A stretch of DNA of 64,000 nt, from the NCBI GenBank assembly GCA_033439265.1, contig JAVTVX010000012.1, forward strand, positions 4,515,001 through 4,579,000, read 5' to 3'. The translations under genes and the position numbers were made by a program. The notes under the pieces are model-generated. The model saw nothing but the letters and a program-made list of their open reading frames with translations, ran no database searches and was not told the DNA's origin. Numbering within the stretch: the first letter of the stretch is position 1; each line of letters starts with the position of its first letter. The DNA comes from Dillenia suffruticosa (lineage: Eukaryota > Streptophyta > Magnoliopsida > Dilleniales > Dilleniaceae). Below are positions 38,823-50,800 of this stretch, piece by piece.

Positions 38823-41800
38823 ATGGTGCAAACAAAACATCAGAAGTCGAAACCCAAGAAACAGCCCCATGTAAATTACCTCCAATTGTCTCTCTTCTTT
38901 CAAGTTATAAATGATAAATGTCTTTGAAACTTTATTGACAAAACCCTAATTTGATTTGTTTTGCATTATGATCTTTTTGGTATCCTTTCAATTGTTTCCC
39001 CAGACTCTAGTTCCTTATCTGTTTTGTTTTCAAATTAGCTCATTAATGATTGAAAATTTGGAAATCCCCCAAAAAATTTATTTAAGATTGGATTCCTGAA
39101 GCCCTAATCAGTTGGTATTTTGTACAATGCTACCTGAATTGAGAGAGTTGATGATAATGGATAGGTTAAAAAGCATGGAAAGCAGGCAGACATTTCCGAT
39201 TTACGTGGTCAGCTTGATGCATTAGGTTTAAAAATTATCCAAGTAACTGCAGATGGTAATTGCTTTTTCAGGTAAGTGGCTGTTGGATTGTATTGTATGC
39301 ATTGGGAGAATTCTTGATGGCATTGGTTTTCCAATCATGAAATTATTGGAATGTATATTTTTTTGGCTTGTCTTTAGTGATTACAGTTTGATATCTGCTG
39401 TTAGTTTGCAGGGCATTAGCTGATCAGCTAGAAGGCAATGAGGAAGAGCACCAAAAGTATCGTGCTATTGTGGTTAAACATTTACGGGTATGGAATTATT
39501 GTACACGCCATGTTACATATGTTTCTTGTTATTATCCCTCCATTTTTGGTTTTCCCATTGGAATTGGATTAGCTTTTGGGGAGTCTGTTGTGCGGGTGGG
39601 GCTACCTATGGTATGGGCACAAAAGAAGGTTGTTTTAGCCCAAAACCTAGGTTTGTTTTGTGCCATGGCCAAAAAGAAAGGGTGCATGAGTGGTACTGAA
39701 TAAGGTCCTTTTCTGGGGCCAGGTCCGAAAGATAGGTATGGTACAAAACCAACCCATTTGTTTTGGACCAAGAGTGTTGGTATAAAAAAAAAAGGTTCTA
39801 CATGTTGGAGCAAAAGACCCTTGTTTTCGTCATAATGATGCCAATAGTGTCAAATTTGGGGCCTGTAAAACAAAATGACCTTTAGCTTCCCTTTTTTCTT
39901 TTTAAAAAAAAAATTAATCTAACATGACATTTGAAAGTGAAATCTAATAACATTTGATTTATCGTTAGCTTATGGCAGGGTTCAGCTTCTGGTTTCAAAG
40001 ACATTCCATTTTAAGTCCTGACTGTTGGTAATATTGGTTTGCCATCTTTCTAGCTTCATTTTCCAAGCTTCATGTGCTACAAAATATGTGAAAAAGAATA
40101 AGCTGGCCATACAATTTAATGGGTCTACCGAACTAGAGGCTCCTTTGAAATTGATTTACTGGTTCTGCTAGTTAGATATTATATGTGAAATCTTCATGAC
40201 AAGAATATAATCTACCACCCAAAACGTAAATACATAAGTTCAAACATGCGGTTAAAACCTTAAAATTTTTTCCACCAATTTTTCCATTGTTCTAAGCTGT
40301 AGACATGATGCACATGACAGTAAGAATAGTGGGTGGTTGACTGGTTACATACAGAAAGAAACACAGCAGTTTGGGATAAGTAGATTGCTTTCAATTGTGG
40401 CGGAAATCCCTGTTTGAGCCATGCTTGGTGGGTGGTTTATTGGTAGGGGAAGACCACCCTGCTGAAGATGACGATGAACATTCCAAGAGATGTGTGAATG
40501 GATGCCTCCCGAATATATAGCCCTAATCCGCCAACAACTTGGTTAGCAGATTCAATCAAAAATCTAAGGAAGGGAAGGAAAGTAAAGGCCCAAAATGAAG
40601 CAAACCATGGCCCAAGAAGGCTGCCCAAAATAAGCAGAAAGATAGGCAGATTTCTGGACAGAAAATGTCCAGAAATCTGTCCAGAAACTTGGCCCAAAAT
40701 TAGGTCCATTCACTGCCCACCTTCAGCCCACTCAAAGGAGACTTCAAGTCCATTAAATGAAGCTCCAATCAAGGCCCTAAGTGACCATATAGCAGGTCCA
40801 AAAGAAGCCCAAACAATGCAGGGGCAGAATGGGCAGAATTTATAACAGCTAGTTTTTAAGTTTGTGTCTACTGGTTAGTTTTTGTGTCTACTGGCTAGTT
40901 TTTCCTTTTAGGCTATAAAAAAGACTCTTATCTTCACTTGTAAGACACCTTGGAGCATTGTCTCCTTGTATCATTTTTAGAGTTAGAAAGTCTCTCAAAA
41001 CTGTGTTGTATTTTAGAGCATAGTTTCTACAATGTTTTTGTATATTTGATACTTTATCAAAGGAATAGAATTGTATTTATTCACATATATCAAGTCTCTT
41101 CTTTTGTTGTTCTTCAATATCTTCAAACAAACCTTCTATCTTCCTTCAAAGTTCCAAACCATTGCTCACCAAAACCTAGCTCAACTATCAAAGCTTCCGC
41201 ACTTCAAATTTCAACATGGTATCAGAGCGGGTTACATTTCCTTCCCTCACTTCCGAAAATTACCCTCAATGGGCTACCATAATCCAAAGTCTCTTAAATA
41301 TTTCAGATTCTTTGGAGCATATCCAAGAAGGGCCTCTTGAGTCCACACACCCCAAATTTGAGCAATGGAAGAAGCAAGATGATGGCATCACTCTCAAGCT
41401 CCTCACTTCAATGGATGAAGCACATCAAAGCATGGTGAGGGGCTGCTCAAATGCCAAGGCCGTGTGGGATACTTTGGAAGGTCTCTACGGCAACAAACAC
41501 AACTTGGGGAGAGTCTTTGAATTTCAACAACAAATCTCCAAACTTCAAAGAGGTGACAAACTCTACCCCAAGCCTTCGATGACCTCGAACGGCTATGGAC
41601 AAAATTGGAGACATTGAGGCCACTAACAATGGATCTCAATATTCTTCAACAAAGAAGAAATGAAGACAAGACATTTGCCTTACTCATTTCCCTTGGAGAG
41701 CCATTCAAAGTGGTGCGCCAAGAAATCCTAAGAGAGAAAGCTCTACCATCTTATGAAGAGGTAAGAGGAATGATCCAAAGGGCCGAAACCTCTAAGAGGC

Positions 41801-44800
41801 TTGAGGAAGCAAATCGACCACAAATGGAGTTCTACGACCTCAAGGCGACGGTAGAGGAGCAACATGCTGAAAACGTGTGCACCCATTGCCAAAGACAAGG
41901 TCACATCGAAGAAAGATGTTGGGACTTACATCCAAACCTCAAGCCAAACGGACCAAGGCCGTATCAAAGGTGGAGTGAACTACCTATTAAAGGAATAAGC
42001 TCCGATCCAAATTTAAATGTTTTTAAATATGTGCATTGCCATATTAAACAAATTCCATGCATGTCTAGAGAAGGATACAAATATATTATATCATTCATTA
42101 ATCATCACTCTAGATATACATGGGTATATATGTTTAAGGAAATAGCACAAGCACATAATACATTTAAAAAATACTATCATTTAGTTATTAAGGTATACAA
42201 TACATCTATTCAAACATTTAGAACGGATGATAGAAATAACATATGCCCTAACTTTGAAAGTTTTTTAAAACAAAAGGGCATTGAACTTGAAATTATGAGT
42301 CAAGAAAATCTCAGAATAAATGAGGAAGACATAAACACAATGGCACTATCATTATTAGATGACATACACTTGACTCGTGAATATTGGTGTGATGCTATTA
42401 GCACTACCACATACACATACAATCGCATTCTACACTATGAATTTCATGAAAAATCTCCAATAGAAATCATTAGAAATAGCAAACCAAACATTTTGCATCT
42501 TAGAAAATTTGGGTGTGTTTGCTACATGAATGGAGTGCGATGTATATTCTCAAGATATGGGCCAAGGAAAAATGGATATATTTGTTATGATCCTAAAACT
42601 AACAATGCATACATATCGAAAGATATGAAATTTGCCCAAGACGATCTTTACTTTGCAGAATTAGGTGATAAAATACCTCTGAGTTTGCGTATCGAAGCTC
42701 CAACTGTAGAGCAAGGGGGAGCACAACAAATAAGTCATGTTCATATAACTTGTAATGCTCAAGTCATTGAGGGGGAGCAAAAAGACAAGGCCAAAAAGAA
42801 GAAAAAGAAAAACAAGAAAAAGAAGGTCGGGGAACCTCAAGAAGCTCAACCTTCCATCACTATCTCTCCAAGGAAGAACTCCATGGATTTTCATTCGTCA
42901 GACTTGAGGGAGAGTGTCGAAGATGACGATGAAGCATTCCAAGAAATGTGTTAATTGATGCCTCCCGAATATATAGCCCTAATCCACCAACAACTTGGAT
43001 AGCAAATTCAATCAAAAATCCAAGGAAAGGAAGGGAAGAAAAGGCCCAAAATGAAGCAAACCATGGCCCAAGAAGGCTGCCCAAAATAAGCAGAAAGATA
43101 GGCAGATTTCTGGACAGAAAATGTCCAGAAATCTGCCCAGAAATTTGGCCCAAAATTAGGCCCATTCACTGGCCACCTTCAGCCCACTCAAAGAAGACTT
43201 CAAGTCCATTAAATGAAGCTCCAATCAAGGCCCTAAGTGACTATATAGCAGGTCCAAAAGAAGCCCAAACAATGCAGGGACAAAATGGGCAGAATTTATA
43301 ATGACTAGTTTTTGGGTTTGTGTCTACCGGCTAGTTTTTGTGTTTACCGACTAGTTTTTCCTTTTAGGCTATAAAAAAAACTCTTATCTTCACTTGTAAG
43401 ACACCTTGAAGTATTGTCTCCTTGTATCATTTTTAGAGTTAGAAAGTCTCTCAAAACTGTGTTATATTGTAGAGTATAGTCTCTACAATGTTTTTGTATA
43501 TTTGATACTTCATTAAAGAAATAGAATTGTGTTTATTCACATACATCAAGTCTCTTCTTTTGTTGTTCTTCAACATCTTCAAACAAACCTTCCATCTTCT
43601 TTCAAAGTTCCAAACCATTGCTCACCAAAACCTAGCTCAACTACCAAAGCTTCCGCACTTCAAATTTCAACACACCCATCCATTGTTTGGCTCAGTCACA
43701 TTCAGACCAGGAAAAAAAGAAATACTGGCCAACTAAATTATCTCAGAAATACTGGCCAAATAAATTATCTCATTCTTTGGATAAGGGTTAGGAGGTAATG
43801 CTATTTTTCTGATATACATGTTTTTATAAGAGGTTAGGCATGATGAGATCTTTATGCTCGCAAGGATGGAGACTGACTTATGCAGTAATTGTTTATGATT
43901 CATTTTTTATTGTCATCCTACTTAGGTCTGTTACAATTTACTTAAACCATGAGCTGTGGTTGTAAAGATACACAGAAAGGAGAACTTTCACTATGATAGC
44001 CATAAACCTTGGCTGATCAGATATCTGAACTCAACTTTGTTGTATATGCCACAACTGTGCTTGTGATGACTTCTATATTAATAAAAATGTTATCGTGTTA
44101 CATTCTTCATATTTGAAACAATATGAGCAGGAGAACCGTGAAATGTTTGAACCATTTATTGAGGATGAGGTCCCATTTGAGGAGTACTGCAAGTCAATGG
44201 AAAAGGACGGCACATGGGCTGGACATATGGAACTGCAAGCTGCTTCTCTCGTCACTCATAGTAATATATGCATTCATCGAGTAAGACAACCTTTTCCCAC
44301 TTCCTGTGAGTTCCTTTTTGGTACTTCTCTTATGGTACGCATCAATATCTGTTTATTTTTCTTCTTGAATATATATCCCTAAACAATCTCTTTCAGGTAA
44401 ACTGCTTCTGTGATAAAGCTGTATCTATTAATTCTTCATCATTAAGTAGTTTTAGATTGCTTGTCTATGTTGCAAAGCAACTTCTATTGAAGGTATCACA
44501 TTCATGTTTTATTGGACAGAACCCTCTTAGGATATGACATGTTGCAGTCATGTATCCAACACATTTGACCTCTGTCCACAGATTTAATTTTCCTTTTTAT
44601 AGGAAAAAGATAAGATTTTTATTTAAAAAGAATATGGTAAGAGCTATTACAACAATGAAGAAGGATAAGGCATTCCAAGGGAAGAGTGCAAAATCCAGGA
44701 AAAAAAGAGGGAAAAGAGTATGAAAATAAAAGGAAGCAAAACATTCAACTCAAAAAAGCCCTCTAACCTCTGTCAATCTCTTATAAAGAAGAGCAGTTGA

Positions 44801-47800
44801 AGATCAAAGACATGCTAAGAAAACTGTCATGTCTGACAACAGGTTAATAATAAGATTTTTTCTCCTTGGAAATCCAGACATATCTCCCCAACTAAGTACA
44901 TCATAAAACTGCCATTGCAAAATTTTAATGTTTTGGCATCATTTTGCGTTCCAAAAGCTTTGAATTGTATAACAAATTGGTAAAGATGTCAAAAGGTCTA
45001 CTCCATAAGGACTGAGCAATTGGACTCTATCAAAAACGATGATTCCTCAAATCTCCATTCTGGTAGCACAAATATTTGGAGACAGCTGGACACATATTCA
45101 GCATCTATAGGAGAATTTTTTGTAACTTAAAATTGCACAAAATGGACATAATGAGATCTTGACCTTAAATATTTTTCTGAAATAAATGCACAGCAAGAAA
45201 GTAAATGCATAATAGAGGTTGATATGGAACTCAACATAACCACTTTGTATGTCAAGCAAAGGCATGAAAGCCAGTGAAACATGCAATAATGTCATTAAAT
45301 GATTTTATATTTTAAGTCTGGCATGCAACACAATGGACTGGGGTGGGTTTGTGTGGTTCCAATCAAGTTGCACCCCTGCTAGTTATTTGATAGGAATCTC
45401 ATTTATTTTGTATTTACTGGCAGTTTAAGAAACTGTAGACTGGCATTTTAGGTCCAAAATTGGCAATTTGTATATGTTCTTATTACATACACACTGCTTT
45501 CTTTCATCACATAGACATTCACAAGAAATGGATTTATTACCTTTCTGTAATTGTAATAACCATTTAAAGATGGAAATAAGTAACATGCCTCTGCTTCTTT
45601 GATGCAGAACATGTCACCTCGGTGGTACATACGCAATTTTGAGAGTCACAGAGCGCGAATGATCCACTTGTAAGTAAATTCTTTTCCCCTTGTTCTGGTG
45701 GCTTTTCTTACCCATTGAACCCCTTTTTGTGATGTACAAGACTTCTCTCTGCGCTTCATATTATTAGTACAAAAGCCTGCCATGTGATGATATAAGTTCT
45801 CCTGTAGATTGTACAAGCCAGGGCTATAAGTTTAAAATATGGAAATGAAAGTTTCTTCATGACTATATGAACATGAAAGCTTCTTCATGACTGCTCGAAC
45901 TATTCACATGCTAGTTTAGAGATGTATGTTTGATCTGTGGGATAAATACTTCATAAGAGAAATATTATTTTGCTAACAAAGATACCACATGAGATGCAGA
46001 ACATGAATCCATCTTGCAAAATGAAAAAGTAAAGGCATGATTCTTTTAGTTCTTTTTGTTTATTTATTTTTTCAAATTATGAAACATATAGATGAGATTT
46101 AGATTTGTTATAATAGGAAAATTAGGCTGTAATCACAATAAAACATATGCCCAATATGGAAGAAATATTGGATCTTTTTTCCTTGGAAGTTCATTCAGAA
46201 TCCCCCTGCCACTCCGCTGCCACTGAGGCAAGGTGTTTTTTGCTGGGAGGCTACATGGATTTGGATTTAACCATGATAATATCTTATCTTTGTTCTGAGT
46301 TGTGTTTTATGCAAAAGCAATCTGGACTCTGTGGTTACTTGCTGCTTACTGCCTTTGGGCTTGACCTTTGTGGTTGAAGATTTTCTCTTTTATGCATATT
46401 CACTGGGCAACTTCAAGCTGTGTTTATAGCGAGTACTGGGCTTGGAGTGATGCAAGAGTTTTGGTTGGTTTAGAAGGAAGGAATAGTAGAGTTTTAGAGG
46501 GTGCGGAGTAACACTTGAACAATTTTCTTTCCTGCTTGTTTTTTGGGTCTGCCTCTTTAAGTCATTTGATTCTATTGTAGTTGCTTATAGTGTAGATTAT
46601 AACTTACAATAAGATGTTTCCCTTCATATAATAAACTTCGCATGATCTGAAAAGGATTAATATCAATTATAATCTTTATGTGAATTACATCATAATTATT
46701 TTGCCATTGTTACATTTATAAGTGGCATTTAATAAGTGAGTTGCAGATAACATTATATCCCAATATGATGCTTATTTGTACTATGCAAAATACCATAACT
46801 CGAGTAGGAGACTATGACTCTACCCTAGTAAGCCTTATTTCCCATGCTAGTTGCATTCAGCTAAATAAGTTTTTCACTTGAGGCCAGATATGAACTTGGT
46901 TCCATGGTATTATATTTCCTCACTAGAATACCTCAAATAAAATGATTAACATGATTGGATAACAGAAAAGAGAGAAAACCAATTCTCCTAATATCTAAAG
47001 GACTCCTAAAATATCAAACATTTGTTTAGTAGTGTCAGCTTCATTCAATAAATTTTCTTTAACGGACTCATCTGTACGGAGCTAATAGAAAAAATTGAAG
47101 ATGCAAAAAATTATTGTGTAGGATAGGATATGGTGGTGGGGCTTGTTTGGAAGGCAACTGTGGTGAATGAAGCAGCAACAGTTGGAATTCTACCATTGCA
47201 CGGTTATGATTTTGTTTTAACTTGTATGTACGCATATTTTTTACAAAAGCATAACATACCATAAACTTGTGATAACGATAGAATGGGTAGTTGATAAATA
47301 GATTCAATTATTTTATGCATGATAACAAATGTTTGGTAATATCAGCTACATTCAATAAATATCTTTAACGGACTCATCTGTATGGAGTTAATAGAAAAAA
47401 TTGAAGATGCAAACAATTATTATGTAGGATAGGATATGGTGATGGGGTTTGTTTGGAAGGCAACTGTGGTGAATGAAATAGCAACAGTTGGAATTCTACC
47501 ATTGCACAGTTATGATTTTAACTCGTATGTACACGTATTCTTTACAAAAGCTTAACATACCATACATTTGTGATAATGATAGAATGGGTAGTTGATAAAT
47601 AGATTCAATTATTTTATGCATGACAAAACTTCCTCAAAAGAAAAGAGCATTTCTATTAAAAAAAAGAGGATCTAATGAGGGAAATGCATTGTGGGTTTAC
47701 CTTTTTTCCAAATCAAGTTAGCATGCCCCCCCCCCCTCGTGGGCGGGGTCACCAAAAAGGGAAGAAATAAGAAAGGGGCAATCTTACCTACAATTTGTGG

Positions 47801-50800
47801 CTCATCCTAGTTCGGCAATGTACAATATAGCTTCTTTTCCTTGATGAAGCCATGGGGATCCTTCCTTGGATTGGAGGGCCTAGGGGACTTCCATGCCACT
47901 TGAGTTTGCTGTCAAACTCATCTGGAATGGGAAACCCAAGTTGGTCTTTTTCCATGGGACTTAACCTCAACGGTTTTCCTGCCTTTGTCTGTGGTATGTT
48001 CTTTTGCCCACTTTTTAGAACTTTAGGACATATTTTTGAAATTTTGGTTCTTCCGTTTGAAATTTTTTGGCAGATCTTATCATGATGGAGAGCATTACAA
48101 TAGTGTACGGCTAAAGGAAGATCCTTCTGATGGGCCAGCTAGGACAATTGTTATAAAGGTTTCTCTTTAACTGCTGCATTATTCTATTTTGCTTGCTTGT
48201 TCGAACAGTTAACTGCAGGAAGAACCTTGTAATCTCAACTTAAGTGCAGGCTGATGCTAGTCTCCAAGCAGTATCTGATAAAGCAAAAGTTGTGGTTACA
48301 AAGTCTAAAGAGGGACATGGGAGGACTAATATCGATGAAGGATCCATGAAAATGGTCATGGTAGGAACTGGAGTTCAAGATCCTGTAAAAGTTGAAGAGG
48401 TGATAATAAATGGACCTATAGTTCAAACTTTTAACGTCCCTCCATTGTGAAAGAAGGGGAATATGTATCCATTATGTTGTCTTTCGCGGGCATTAGTTTC
48501 ACAATATAATCATGTTTGGATGAGCTCACGAAGATTCTGTTTTATATGGATTTCATTTCAGGTGTTGCAACAACTAGATGGAGATGTTGATGCAGCAATA
48601 GAATTTCTGATTGCTGAGCAGGGAGCTGAAGACTTCTCTGTTGGAAGTGATGAACTTGTGTGCCTGCCAAACACTTCTCATGGTACTGGTTGGTCAGTAA
48701 TTGTATGTTGGTCCTGCTAAGGTTCCTGTAGGATTGCTTCCAAATTTGCCTCCTTCTAAAACAATAAAAATTTGCCTATTTTGGCATTTATTTGAATGTG
48801 AGAGAGAGAGGGAGAGAGAGAGAGAGACTGTTGTGATCAGAAATTCAGGGAGTAAAAGAAGAGGGTCGGAGAGATCTTACAGAAAATCAAGAGCACAAAG
48901 TGCTATTTTTCATTGAAATAGAAACTCAGACTACAGAAAGAAATTCAGTCTGCAAGATGCAAGACTGCCCAGCTTGATAGCCGTAATACACTCACTATTC
49001 CCCTTTCTCTCTGCCTCCTCCTCTCATTCCCATCCTTACATTTATAATTCTCTAACCCCCTTAGATTCTTCAGTTGAGTTGTTACTCCACCTCAGCAATC
49101 ACACCTTTCTTCTTCTTCAGCAACTTGGAAGCCAGCACATCATGCTCTCTAGGTTCCACCTCAGCAGCCACTTCCCCTTGCTGTATCACCAGTCATAACA
49201 GAGACGTTTGGCTTTTTTTAAAAAAAAAAAAAATAGGAGTGCCTTTTCCTCAATTTAAATGCATCTCAAAGTAATTTAATTGATTTTTTTTTTCATGCCT
49301 AGACAACATGACAGCTTTCTCTGTGTTCTCAGCAGATGTTCCACTCCATTCTTTATTTCTGCCAATTAACTCCTCGGAAGAATAGGTTCTTGGCCTCATT
49401 AAATGCATCTCAAAGTAATTTGATTGAGTTTAGTTTCATGCCCAGACAACATGACAGCATGCTCCTAAACCTTATTTTCTCTACAGATGTTCCACTCCAT
49501 TCTTCTTTGCTGCCATTTTTCTCTATAAATGGCCTAGACAAGTAGGTTTTTAGCCTCTTGGAATGGTAGATTGGCATTCTGGGACGTCATTGACATATTC
49601 CTACACTCTACTGCTTCACATCTGTCAATTCTTGCTATGGTTGCTTTGTTAAATTTCCATCCAATCCAGTTTAGATGAAGAAAGGTCAGAATACTTGGTA
49701 ATTTTGTCAAAAATACCAATAGAATTTGATGAATTGATTGGCTATATATATATATATATAAGAATAGTGCCTTGTCCTCTCTTTAAGCACATCTCAAAGT
49801 AATCTGATTGACTTAGTTTCAAGCCCAGGGAAACGCAGCAACTTGCTCTTTAACTTTGTGTCCCCAGATGGTCCACACTGTTCCTTGTTGCCAACATTTT
49901 TCTCTATGACTGCCCTTGAAGAATAGGTTTTGGCCTCTTGGAATGATTGGTTGGCATTCTGGGAAACTGCTTTCTCATTGACCTATTCTTTTACTCTACT
50001 GCTCCATATCAGTCAATTCTTGATATAGTTGCGATGTCAAACTTCCATGCAACCCATTTAAGACAAAGAAAGAACAGGGCTACTTAGTAATTTTGTCACT
50101 CAAACGAACAAAAATTTGATAGATTGTTATTGTCAATGCTCTTGGCTTCTCTAATGACATCAAAACTCTCCCATTTGCTATATTTTATATTTCTTTATTT
50201 TTTCTTTGGTCTTATCTAATGCTGTGCTTCTGTACCATTTCTTTACTTTTTTTTTTTAATGATAATTGGGAGCTACTAGGTGACTTGGAAGATGTCAGCA
50301 CTGAATTGCCCAAGGAAGAAGTTGTTACTGCCACCATCCATGAGAGTCCTTGCAATATTGTTAAACAAACTCAAGACAATAGAATTTCCCAGAAGGATGA
50401 TAAGGTTGCCCTCCTTTTAATTCTTTTAGCAAATGTCCATTGTTTTGTATATGTTGGATGGCCCGGTGTAATGTTGACACCTACCTAGCCAAAAGAGAAA
50501 AAAATAAAATAAATAGAAAATAAAATAAAATAAAATAGAATAAAAGAAAAAGAAAAAGAGAAAAGCAATACTGACAACTTGTAGTTTCTTGTTTTCAGAA
50601 AATCGCAAGAAACAAAGTCTGTCCTTGTGGTTCGAAGAAGAAATACAAGGCTTGTTGTGGATCAGTGTCTGGAAGATCCTCTGCCAAAATTGTGTTGTAT
50701 GCTTCCTCCACACCCTTTCTATCATCACCAAAATAATTTCCTTCATTTATTGTTCCATGTTCACAGTGTGGTAACAAATTTTCTTTAAATCATGCTTTAA

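Larger units (their letters stand above)
40455..43677 (+). mobile_element. Ty1/copia LTR retrotransposon fossil in OTU intron 3
   Basis: Two direct LTRs (40460-41216 and 42915-43672, about 757 bp each) begin TG and end CA. They are flanked by the 5-bp target duplication caccc at 40455-40459 and 43673-43677. A primer-binding site complementary to initiator Met tRNA (tggtatcagagc) follows the left LTR at 41217, and a purine-rich tract precedes the right LTR. Recognisable parts are a gag-like region with a CCHC zinc knuckle near 41876-41920 and an integrase-like region at about 42000-42660. This supports the copia superfamily. The copy is not whole and looks inactive, with several breaks. LTR divergence judged by eye over the first 280 bp is about 6 percent, suggesting an insertion a few million years old under usual plant rates. 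It has the same orientation as the host gene. Confidence 0.93.

Noticed and set aside
39470-39813. Open frames on both strands in OTU intron 3 before the copia element
   Set aside because: They run across the intron after a good donor at 39488; peptides show no known domain.
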